From: JACKNG01 sp040220855
Lineage (GTDB): Bacteria; Pseudomonadota; Gammaproteobacteria; Ga0077536
Assembly: GCA_040220855.1 (NCBI GenBank)
Contig: JAVJVZ010000008.1
Location: 100,256 to 164,255 of the forward strand
Direction of reading: 5' to 3'
Length of the DNA: 64,000 bases
In this document: in pieces, positions 7,491 to 15,669 of the stretch
How positions within the stretch are numbered: the first letter of the stretch is position 1
How the letters are laid out: each line of letters starts with the position of its first letter
The notes under the pieces: generated by a model
Seen by the model: the letters and a program-made list of their open reading frames with translations, nothing else
What the model was told of the DNA's origin: nothing
The model's database searches: none
Made by a program: the position numbers and the translations under genes

Positions 7491-8950
7491 GACTGCTCGC
7501 CGTGTGCGCTGGTCCGTTGCTGGCGACGCTCGTGTTCCTGCTGCTTCCCGCAACTTACCTCGATAGCGGCGGTCTGGAGATCGAGTTGACCCGTGCCGCG
7601 CGTGGCACGCTCGCTCTCGCCGCGTGGATGGCCGCGTGGTGGTTGACCGAAGCCATCCCGGTACCGGCCACCGCATTGCTGCCACTGGCACTGTTCCCGT
7701 TACTCGGGCTCGCCGACATCGACGTCGTTGCCAGCGCCTATGCTCACCCACTCATCTTCCTCTTCTTCGGCGGCTTCCTGCTCTCGCTCGCGATCGAGAA
7801 ATGGGCGTTGCACACCTGGATCGCACATCACGTGGTGGCCTTTGCCGCCGGCAACGCGCGGCGCCTGGTCGGCGGCTTCATGCTGGTCACGGCCGGTGCC
7901 AGCATGTGGCTGTCGAATACCGCGACCACGGTGATGATGTTGCCAATCGCGCTCAGTGCCATCGGCGAGGTCGAACGCGACGCGCCGGCGCTCGCACCGG
8001 CTTTCTCGCGCTGCCTGCTGCTCGGGATTGCCTATGCCGCCTCGATTGGCGGCATGGGCACCTTGATCGGATCGCCGCCCAACCTGTTCGTGGCCAGTTT
8101 CCTCACCGAGCGCTTCGATTACACGCTCGACTTCCGCGGCTGGATGCTGCTCGCGCTGCCGGTGGTGATGGTGTTCCTGCCGCTGGTATGGTGGCTCCTG
8201 ACGCGTGTGCTGGCGCCGGTGCCCGCGCGCCTGCCGCTGACGCCGCCGGCGCACCGCACCGCCTGGGGTGCGCTGCCGCGCGGTGCGCGCCGCGTGGCGC
8301 TGGTTTTCGCGCTGGCGGTGCTCGCCTGGATGACCCGCACCGCGCTCAACGCGTGGGAGATCGGCGGAATGCGTCCCTTCGCGGCGCTCAGCGACACCGG
8401 CGTTGCCATGCTCGCCGGGCTCGCGCTGTTCGTGGTGCCGGACGGCGCCGGGCGTGGCGCGCGGCTCATGCAGTGGGAGGATGCCGAGCGTCTGCCCATG
8501 GGGACGTTGATCCTGTTCGGTGGCGGACTCGCGCTGGCGGCCACGATCTCGGCGACCGGCGCCGACCGCTTCATCGGCGCGCAGCTCGTGGCCCTGCGCG
8601 GCGTGCCCGCGTGGTGCGTGATGCTGGCGGTGGTGGCGGGCGTCGTCTTTCTCACCGAGCTGACCAGCAACATCGCCACCACCACCACGCTTGCCCCGAT
8701 TCTCGCCGCCGCCGCGCTCGCCAGCGGGCTCGATGTCGTCGGCATCGTCGTCGTCACCGCGCTCGCGGCCAGCGCCGCGTTCATGCTGCCGGTGGCGACA
8801 CCGCCGAATGCCATCGTGTTCGGCAGCGGGCGGGTGTCGGTGACCGACATGGCGCGCGCCGGCTTCCTGGTCAACCTGCTCGCCATCACGCTGGTCACGT
8901 TGCTCGCGGTGTGGTGGATGCCGCAGGTGCTGCCACCGCTCGCCCGATGA
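7481..8950 (+). CDS. DASS/SLC13-family sodium:dicarboxylate-type symporter
   Basis: Inner-membrane anion transporter (489 aa) of the divalent anion:Na+ symporter family, which carries dicarboxylates, sulfate or related anions. About a dozen hydrophobic segments are visible. The two repeated substrate/Na+ signature motifs are present as LSNTATTVMMLP (first half) and TSNIATTTTLAP (second half). The second reads SNI instead of SNT. The stop overlaps the hrpA start by 4 bp (ATGA). Substrate not predictable. Confidence 0.88.
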   Translation: MRLRLLAVCAGPLLATLVFLLLPATYLDSGGLEIELTRAARGTLALAAWMAAWWLTEAIPVPATALLPLALFPLLGLADIDVVASAYAHPLIFLFFGGFLLSLAIEKWALHTWIAHHVVAFAAGNARRLVGGFMLVTAGASMWLSNTATTVMMLPIALSAIGEVERDAPALAPAFSRCLLLGIAYAASIGGMGTLIGSPPNLFVASFLTERFDYTLDFRGWMLLALPVVMVFLPLVWWLLTRVLAPVPARLPLTPPAHRTAWGALPRGARRVALVFALAVLAWMTRTALNAWEIGGMRPFAALSDTGVAMLAGLALFVVPDGAGRGARLMQWEDAERLPMGTLILFGGGLALAATISATGADRFIGAQLVALRGVPAWCVMLAVVAGVVFLTELTSNIATTTTLAPILAAAALASGLDVVGIVVVTALAASAAFMLPVATPPNAIVFGSGRVSVTDMARAGFLVNLLAITLVTLLAVWWMPQVLPPLAR

Positions 8951-11900
8951 CGGCGACGATGCACGCTGACGAGGCTCGTCACGCCGCACTGGGCGCGTTG
9001 CGCGACACGCTCGCCGACTGCCTGCTCGGCGATCGCCACCGGCTCGGCAAGCGCGCCGCGCGACTCGCGCGCGAACTCGCGCGCGGCAGCGCTGGGCATC
9101 CCGGCTTCGATACGCGGCTCGCGCGCCTCGAGGAGGCGGTCGCACGTTCGCGCGAGGTGCGCGCGGCACGCGCCGCGCTCACGTTTGCCGAGGAGTGGCC
9201 GGCGGAACTGCCGATTACCACGCACCGCGATGCCCTCGGCGCCTTGCTGGCACGCCACCAGGTGGTGGTCGTCAGCGGCGCCACCGGCAGCGGCAAGTCG
9301 ACCCAGCTGCCCAAGCTGTGCCTCGCCGCCGGGCGCGGCATCGACGGCCGTATCGGTCACACCCAGCCACGCCGCATCGCCGCGCGCGCGGTCGCCCGGC
9401 GTCTCGCCGAGGAGACCGCCACCGCACCGGGCGTGCTGGCCGCCCACTGCGTGCGCTTCGACGACACCGTTGCCGCGACGACACGCGTCAAGGTGATGAC
9501 CGACGGCATCCTGCTGAACGAGGTCCATGCCGATCCGCGTCTCGAGCAGTACGACACGCTGATCATCGACGAGGTACACGAGCGCACGCTCAATATCGAT
9601 TTCCTGCTTGGGTACCTCAAGCGGCTGCTGCCACGGCGACCCGATCTCAAGCTCGTGATCACCTCGGCCACGCTCGATACCGACGCCTTCGTGCGCTTTT
9701 TCGACGACTGCGCGAGTTTCGACATACCCGGCCGCAGCTATCCCGTCGAGACGCGTTACCGGCCCCTCGACGACGACGCCGCGCAATCGCTCGAGGATGC
9801 GATCACCGCGGCGCTGGCCGAGCTCGACGCCGAGGAGCGCGCCGACGTGCTGGTGTTTCTGCCCGGCGAGCGCGAAATACGCGAGGTCGCCAGGCATCTG
9901 CGCGGGCGCCTCGACAGCGGCACGGAGGTGCTGCAGCTGTTCGCACGCCTGTCGGCGGTGCGCCAGGCGCGCATCTTCTCGCCGGGTCCGGCACGCCGCG
10001 TGATTCTCGCCACCAACGTCGCCGAGACTTCGCTGACCGTGCCACGGGTGCGCCACGTGATCGATTCGGGTCTCGCCCGCGTGAGCCGCTACAGCCCGCG
10101 GCGCAAGCTGCAGCAGCTGCCGGTCGAGCCGATCGCGCGCGCCAACGCCGACCAGCGCCGCGGGCGCTGCGGGCGCGAAGCGCCGGGGGTGTGCATACGT
10201 CTCTATGGCGAGGCCGACTATGCTGGCCGTCGCGCTGCCACCGAGCCCGAGATCCTGCGCACCAACCTGGCCGGCGTGATCCTGCGCATGAAGGCGCTCG
10301 GCATTGCCGACATCAACCATTTCCCGTTTCTCGAGCGCCCCGCCGATCGTCTCATCAAGGACGCCTACGGCGTGTTGCAGGAAATCGGCGCGCTCGACGA
10401 GGCACGCGCGGTCACGCCGCTCGGCCGCCAGCTCAATGCCTTCCCGGTCGATCCGCGCCTTGCCCGCGTGCTGCTCGCCGCGGCGGTTCACGACTGCCTC
10501 GCCGAAGCGCTCATGATTGTGGCCGGCCTCAGTATCAGCGATCCGCGCGAACGGCCACACGAGCAGCGCGAGGCGGCCGATCGGGCGCACGAACGCCATG
10601 CGGACAAGCGCTCGGATTTCCTCTGGTTCGTCGGCGCCTTCCCGCTTGCACGCGAGCTGCAGGCGCAACCGCTCAACAAGCAGCTGCGACGCTGCCGCCG
10701 GCAGTTCCTGTCCGCCGTGCGCATGCGCGAGTGGGTCGAACTGCATGACCAGCTCGCTCGCGTCGCGCGCAAGGCCGGGCTCGCGCAGAACGCCGCGCCG
10801 GCCACCTACAAGGCGGTGCATCTCGCCCTCATCGCAGGTTTCCCGAGCGCGGTCGCGGAATGGCAGGAAGACCACTACCTCGGCTGTCGCAGCACGAGCT
10901 TCGCGCTGCATCCCGCCTCCACGCTGCACAAGCGCGGCGTGAAGTGGATTCTCGCCGGCGACATCGTCGAGACCGCGCGCCCGTACGCGCGCCTCGCCGC
11001 GCGTATCGATCCGGCCTGGGTCGACCAGGTCGCTGGCCATCTCATCAAGCGCACCTACGACGCACCGCACTGGGATGCGCGTCAGGGCTGCGCGCGGGTG
11101 ACCGAGATCCAGCGCCTGTTCGGGCTCGTGCTGCATGCCGATCGCCTGGTCGAACTTGCGCGCGTCGACGCCGCGCAGGCGCGCGAATTGTTCATCGACG
11201 GCGCACTGGTCGATGGCGCCTTCGCGGTCGACGATACCCCGCTACCCGAGTTCCTCGCGCACAATCGCACGCTGATCGCACGCGTGCAGGCGCTCGAGGC
11301 GCGCGCGCGGCGCCGTGACCTGGTTGCCCCGCGCGAGCGGCTGCGTGACTTCTATGCGCAACGCCTGCCCGTGGACGTGTGTACGCGGCGTGCGCTGCGG
11401 CGCTGGCTGCGCGGCACGCCGCAGCGCGCCGAAGCGCTGTTCATGAGCGAGGCCGATGCGACCAGCGAACACCTCGTGAGCGTGCCGGAATACCTGTTCC
11501 CCGATACGCTGGACGTGGCCGGCACGCCGTGTCCGCTGACCTACCGGTTCGAGCCCGGCGACGCCCGCGACGGTGTCAGCGTGCGGGTGCCGCTGGTGTT
11601 GCTGCCGCGCCTCGAGCCGCGTCACGTCGACCGCCTCGTGCCGGGGCTGCTGAGCGAAAAGATCGAACAGCTGCTGCGCAACCTGCCCAAGCGTGAGCGG
11701 CGGCGCTTCTCGCCGCTCCGCCAGTTCGCCATGGCGGCGACCGAGGCGGTCGGCGAGGCCGACGGCGCACTCGCCGACGCGCTGGCGTCGGCGCTCGCGC
11801 AGATGATCGGTGGCACGGTGGCGCGCGAGTTGTTCGACGAGCAGCGTCTGCCCGCACATCTGCGCATGCGCATCGAGCTGGTCGACGCCGATGGCGAGGT

Positions 11901-12846
11901 GGTGGCAGCAGGTCGCGACCTGGCGGCGCTGCGTGCCGGGCGCGGTGAGGTTGCCGCGGCTGCCGCCGAGCGTGTCGACTGGGGGCTCGCCGGGCGTTCC
12001 CAGGGTGAATGGCTCTTCGGCACGCTGCCGCCGACGGTCGAGGCCACGGTCGGCGCGGCCCGCGTGCGCGGCTACCCGGCACTGGTCGATTGTGGTGACG
12101 CGGTCGAACTCGGCGTCTTCGATCGTCCCGGGCAGGCGGCGCACGCACACCGCGAGGGGCTCGCGCGGCTGCTGCTCCTGGCGGCGTCGCGCGAGCGCCG
12201 CTACCTCGAGCGCGGCATCGCGGACAGCGGCGAGATCGCGCTGCTGGCGGCGCTGTTCGGTTACCGTGGCGCACCCCACGGCTACCTTGCCGAGGGGGTC
12301 GCGCGCCGCTGGGCCCGGACCCACGCCGACGTCCGTGACGCGGCTGCCTGGGAGGCGCTGTCCGCAGCCTTTTCCGCGGCCCTGGTGGCCGAGGTCGGCG
12401 CCGCGGCACAGCGCCTGCACGCGCTGTTCCGCCGCGGTGCCGCGCTGCGCCGGCAGCTCGACCAGGAGCGGCACGCGATCCCTGCCGCGGCACGCGAGGA
12501 CATCGATTCCCAGCTCGCGCAGCTGCTCGGACCGGCCGTCGTAGCACGAATCGTTACCGACGGCGCACCGCGTCACGACCGCTACCTCGACGCCATCGAG
12601 CGGCGCATCGAGCGCGTCGGCGCCAACCCGGGCAAGGATCTCAAGAAGCTCGAGCAGCTGGCCCCGCTGTGGCAGCGCTTCCTGGCCTGCGCGCCGGCCG
12701 AGGGCGGCGACGACGCCCTCGCCGAGTTGCGCAGCCTGCTCGAGGAGTACCGTATCAGCCTGTTCGCGCCGGAACTCGGCACCGCGCGCAAGGTATCGGC
12801 GGACCAGCTCGCACTGCAGCTGGACCTGCTCGAAGGTGGCGACTGA
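8947..12846 (+). CDS. hrpA: ATP-dependent RNA helicase HrpA
   Basis: 1299 aa, almost exactly the length of E. coli HrpA. DEAH/RHA helicase. Walker A GATGSGKST at about residues 111-119, Walker B box DEVH at 208-211 (a variant of DEAH), SAT as motif III, and the RRGRCGR arginine-finger motif. HA2, OB and the long HrpA-specific C-terminal domain follow. In E. coli HrpA resolves stalled ribosomes and acts on fimbrial mRNA. The frame is open far upstream inside the transporter gene, but ATG 8947 is where HrpA homology begins and gives an ATGA overlap. The antiporter gene starts immediately after the stop. Confidence 0.95.
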   Translation: MTATMHADEARHAALGALRDTLADCLLGDRHRLGKRAARLARELARGSAGHPGFDTRLARLEEAVARSREVRAARAALTFAEEWPAELPITTHRDALGALLARHQVVVVSGATGSGKSTQLPKLCLAAGRGIDGRIGHTQPRRIAARAVARRLAEETATAPGVLAAHCVRFDDTVAATTRVKVMTDGILLNEVHADPRLEQYDTLIIDEVHERTLNIDFLLGYLKRLLPRRPDLKLVITSATLDTDAFVRFFDDCASFDIPGRSYPVETRYRPLDDDAAQSLEDAITAALAELDAEERADVLVFLPGEREIREVARHLRGRLDSGTEVLQLFARLSAVRQARIFSPGPARRVILATNVAETSLTVPRVRHVIDSGLARVSRYSPRRKLQQLPVEPIARANADQRRGRCGREAPGVCIRLYGEADYAGRRAATEPEILRTNLAGVILRMKALGIADINHFPFLERPADRLIKDAYGVLQEIGALDEARAVTPLGRQLNAFPVDPRLARVLLAAAVHDCLAEALMIVAGLSISDPRERPHEQREAADRAHERHADKRSDFLWFVGAFPLARELQAQPLNKQLRRCRRQFLSAVRMREWVELHDQLARVARKAGLAQNAAPATYKAVHLALIAGFPSAVAEWQEDHYLGCRSTSFALHPASTLHKRGVKWILAGDIVETARPYARLAARIDPAWVDQVAGHLIKRTYDAPHWDARQGCARVTEIQRLFGLVLHADRLVELARVDAAQARELFIDGALVDGAFAVDDTPLPEFLAHNRTLIARVQALEARARRRDLVAPRERLRDFYAQRLPVDVCTRRALRRWLRGTPQRAEALFMSEADATSEHLVSVPEYLFPDTLDVAGTPCPLTYRFEPGDARDGVSVRVPLVLLPRLEPRHVDRLVPGLLSEKIEQLLRNLPKRERRRFSPLRQFAMAATEAVGEADGALADALASALAQMIGGTVARELFDEQRLPAHLRMRIELVDADGEVVAAGRDLAALRAGRGEVAAAAAERVDWGLAGRSQGEWLFGTLPPTVEATVGAARVRGYPALVDCGDAVELGVFDRPGQAAHAHREGLARLLLLAASRERRYLERGIADSGEIALLAALFGYRGAPHGYLAEGVARRWARTHADVRDAAAWEALSAAFSAALVAEVGAAAQRLHALFRRGAALRRQLDQERHAIPAAAREDIDSQLAQLLGPAVVARIVTDGAPRHDRYLDAIERRIERVGANPGKDLKKLEQLAPLWQRFLACAPAEGGDDALAELRSLLEEYRISLFAPELGTARKVSADQLALQLDLLEGGD

Positions 12847-14016
12847 ATGCACGACCACGGCGTCATCTTCTCGATCTTCCTGATCTTCACCGGCGCCGCG
12901 CTGCTGGCAACCGTCGCCCTGTACGCACGCCAGGCGATGATCACCGCCTACATCGTGCTCGGCGTCGTACTCGGACCCGCCGGTCTAGCGCTGGTCGACG
13001 ATCCGCAGTGGATCGAGGATGTCTCGACCATCGGCATCATGTTCCTGCTCTACCTGCTCGGTCTCAACATGGAGCCGCAGCAGCTGCTGCGCATGCTTGG
13101 CGAGGCACTCGGCGTGACGCTGGCGAGCTCGGCGCTGTTCTGCGTCATCGGCACGCTGGTTGCCCTGGGTTGGGGAGCGGCGTGGCACGAGGCGCTGCTG
13201 ATCGGTGGGTGCATGATGTTCTCGAGCACCATCATCGGCCTCAAGTTGTTGCCGACGACGACCCTGCACCATCAGCACACGGGGCAGATGATGATCTCGG
13301 TGTTGCTGCTGCAGGACCTCGTCGCCATCGTCGTGCTGCTCATCGTGCAGGGATACGGTAGCGGCGAGGACCCGCTCGCCGGCATCGTGCGCCAGGCGCT
13401 CGCGCTGCCATGCCTGGTCGCGCTCGCCTTCGTGCTGGAGAAGAAGGTGCTGGAGCCGATGATCGTGCGCTTCGACCAGATCCACGAATATCTCTTCCTG
13501 CTCGCCATCGGCTGGTGCCTGGCCTTCGCACAGGGTGCCGCCGCGATTGGACTGTCGCACGAGATCGGCGCCTTCATCGCCGGCGTCGCGCTGGCGAGCT
13601 GCCCGGTGTCGCCGTTCATCGCCGACAGCCTGCGCCCCCTGCGTGACTTCTTCCTCGTGCTGTTCTTCTTTTCCCTCGGCGCCGGTTTCGATTTCGCCCT
13701 GCTCGCCGACATGCTCGCACCCGCCGCGCTGCTCGCCGGGCTGCTGCTGGTCATCAAGCCCTACACCTTCCGCTGGCTCTTCGTGCGCGCCGGCGAGCGC
13801 GCGCGGCAGTCGCTCGAGGTCGGCGTGCGCCTGGGCCAGGTGAGCGAGTTCAGCCTGCTGGTCGCGCTGCTCGCGGCCGGCAGCGGCATCCTCGGCGCGC
13901 GCGGTGCTTACCTCGTGCAGCTCACCACGTTGCTCACCTTCGTCGTCTCGAGCTTCCTCATCGTGCGCCGCTACCCGACCCCGATCGCGGTACGCGACAG
14001 CCTGCGACGGGACTAG
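12847..14016 (+). CDS. CPA2-family cation:proton antiporter (Kef-type, without RCK domains)
   Basis: 389-aa integral membrane protein with about 12 hydrophobic segments. It belongs to the monovalent cation:proton antiporter-2 family (KefB/KefC/RosB-like), seen in motifs such as LYLLGLNMEP, GLKLLPTTTLHHQHTGQMM, LLQDLVAI and SHEIGAFIAG. The C-terminal TrkA-N/RCK nucleotide-binding domain of KefB/C is missing, so gating must differ. The ATG directly abuts the hrpA stop with no gap, suggesting co-expression. Ion specificity unknown. Confidence 0.88.
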   Translation: MHDHGVIFSIFLIFTGAALLATVALYARQAMITAYIVLGVVLGPAGLALVDDPQWIEDVSTIGIMFLLYLLGLNMEPQQLLRMLGEALGVTLASSALFCVIGTLVALGWGAAWHEALLIGGCMMFSSTIIGLKLLPTTTLHHQHTGQMMISVLLLQDLVAIVVLLIVQGYGSGEDPLAGIVRQALALPCLVALAFVLEKKVLEPMIVRFDQIHEYLFLLAIGWCLAFAQGAAAIGLSHEIGAFIAGVALASCPVSPFIADSLRPLRDFFLVLFFFSLGAGFDFALLADMLAPAALLAGLLLVIKPYTFRWLFVRAGERARQSLEVGVRLGQVSEFSLLVALLAAGSGILGARGAYLVQLTTLLTFVVSSFLIVRRYPTPIAVRDSLRRD

Positions 14017-14152
14017 CACCGGTCTCGAGATTGTTCTTTGAGGCCGGTTCGAAGCGACCGCCGTCAGCGGTGCCACGCGCAGACTGCTTGTAGCGCGGCT
14101 TCGTGCGACACTAGCGGGTGATGTTCACCAACCTTCCAGGCCACCGTTCCCG
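14017..14152. other. Intergenic gap after the antiporter gene
   Basis: Holds an imperfect hairpin (ACCGG...CCGGT arms around 14019-14050) without a T-run, possibly a weak terminator. No confident promoter for the following gene was found. Confidence 0.25.
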
Positions 14153-14812
14153 ATGAGCCGCGCGCTCGACTTCCTGCTGCGCGAACGCCCGCAGGCGATG
14201 GAGGCATACTTCAGCTTCCTGCGCGACGCCGGCAGTCGCCTCGATCCGCGCACGCGCGCGCTCATCTCGGTCATCACCAAGGTCGCCACGCAGACCGAGC
14301 GCGGCCTGGTGCAGTACACGCGCAAGGCACTCGACACCGGCCTGACCAGCGAGGAGGTGCTCGATGCGTTGCTTGCCGCGTTCCCGGCGCTTGGCCTGAG
14401 CCGCATCGTGTGGGCCATCGAGACACTCATCGAACATGACGTCCCGGGCTTTGCCGCAGCCGCCGACGCACCGCGGGCGGACGATGCGGCAGCGGACAGT
14501 GCGCGGATCGATTGCGGCGGGCTCGAGGCCTTGCCGCGCGGGCGTGCGATCCGGCGCGGCGGGGACGGGCGCGCGGTCCTGCTCCATCGCGCCGAGGACG
14601 ACACCGTGAGCGCTTTCAAGGCTTATTGCACTCATCACGGCATGGAGCTGACCGAGCAGGGCATCGAGGGCGAGCGCGTGACCTGCAGCCTGCACGGCTG
14701 GCAGTTCGCGCTGCCGGACGGCACCTGCGTGCGCGGCGGACGGCGCGCGCTCGAGGCGCTGCCGGTGAGCATCGAGAACGGCCGCGTGCTGGTCAGCTGG
14801 CCCGGGACCTGA
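14153..14812 (+). CDS. Carboxymuconolactone decarboxylase/AhpD-like domain fused to a Rieske 2Fe-2S domain
   Basis: 219 aa. Residues 1-100 match the CMD/AhpD-like all-alpha fold (RTRALISVITKVATQ...ALDTGLTSEEVLDALL). The catalytic CxxC pair of peroxidase-type AhpD proteins is absent. Residues about 118-219 are a Rieske domain: CTH at about 163-165 and CSLH at about 180-183 supply the Cys-His/Cys-His cluster ligands, followed by GWQFALPDG. The fusion suggests a Rieske electron carrier tethered to a CMD scaffold, but no oxygenase or reductase partner is next to it. Function unknown. Confidence 0.82.
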   Translation: MSRALDFLLRERPQAMEAYFSFLRDAGSRLDPRTRALISVITKVATQTERGLVQYTRKALDTGLTSEEVLDALLAAFPALGLSRIVWAIETLIEHDVPGFAAAADAPRADDAAADSARIDCGGLEALPRGRAIRRGGDGRAVLLHRAEDDTVSAFKAYCTHHGMELTEQGIEGERVTCSLHGWQFALPDGTCVRGGRRALEALPVSIENGRVLVSWPGT

Positions 14813-14854
14813 CCCGGACGCTCCGCTTCGCACCACTCTTGTCGAGATCCAGCG

Positions 14855-15580
14855 ATGTATTCCTTCGAAACCCTGCTGCACGCGTCCTCCGACGAACTCC
14901 TCGCGATTTTCTCGGCCACCCGTGTCGTCTCGCACGAAGACGATGACGTGCGTCGCGAGCAGATCGCCCAGCAGCTCGGCGTACGCGTGCCGCAGTTGCT
15001 CTGTGCGATCGGATTCAACCCGGTATTGCCGGCCCTCGCCCCGGTCTGCCGCGCCCTCGGCTACAGTGATTTCGCCGCCCTCGCAACGGCGCGCAACTTC
15101 GCCTTCATCCACGATGTCTACCGCGCACTGACCATCAACAACATTCTCGAGATCTACGGCGTGCTCGGGCGCACGCGTGACCCCGTGGGCGACTGGGCGG
15201 ACCTCGTGCTGTCGCGCATCAACAGCATCGAATCGCAGCTCGAGGAGACCATCAACCCGATCCTGATTGGCGGCTACAAGCTCGAGATTCGTGGCATCTA
15301 CGAGCACAATCTGGCCTCGCCCGAGTTCGTGCGCGGACGCCTCACGCCCGAGCACTCGGTGATGCGCGACATCGCCAACGAGAATGCCATCATGCTCGAG
15401 CGCGGCGTGATCGACCCGCTCGCCTTCCTCGACTGCCCCGGGCTGTCGTCGGAAGAGAAGCGGCGCGCGATCTTCCGCGGCCTGATCCCACCGGCGGTTG
15501 CCGATCATTACATCCGTTCGCTGACGTCGAGCGAGGAGCAGCGGCTGTTCCGCGAGGCGCTGACGGGTTCCGGCGGCTGA
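14855..15580 (+). CDS. Conserved-looking protein of unknown function (241 aa)
   Basis: I do not recognise this family. The protein has no signal peptide or membrane segment, is mostly helical in composition, and is rich in hydrophobic and charged residues typical of a folded cytoplasmic protein. Notable stretches are FIHDVYRALTINNILEIYG, a KLEIRGIYEHN block, and an acidic C-terminus (SLTSSEEQRLFREAL). Codon use matches the neighbours, and it starts 42 bp after the CMD-Rieske gene, so the two may be co-transcribed. No catalytic motif is evident. Confidence 0.75.
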   Translation: MYSFETLLHASSDELLAIFSATRVVSHEDDDVRREQIAQQLGVRVPQLLCAIGFNPVLPALAPVCRALGYSDFAALATARNFAFIHDVYRALTINNILEIYGVLGRTRDPVGDWADLVLSRINSIESQLEETINPILIGGYKLEIRGIYEHNLASPEFVRGRLTPEHSVMRDIANENAIMLERGVIDPLAFLDCPGLSSEEKRRAIFRGLIPPAVADHYIRSLTSSEEQRLFREALTGSGG

Positions 15581-15669
15581 GCGGGTCGCTTGCCGCGCGG
15601 CGGTGCGGCACGCTGCGCGCAGCGCCAGCCACGGCAGTCGTCGTGCGGTGACTCCTCCGGGCGCGGGAA

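Noticed and set aside
7624..8946. 441-residue N-terminal extension of HrpA
   Set aside because: The frame is open but lies inside the SLC13 gene, and HrpA homology and length fit a start at 8947.
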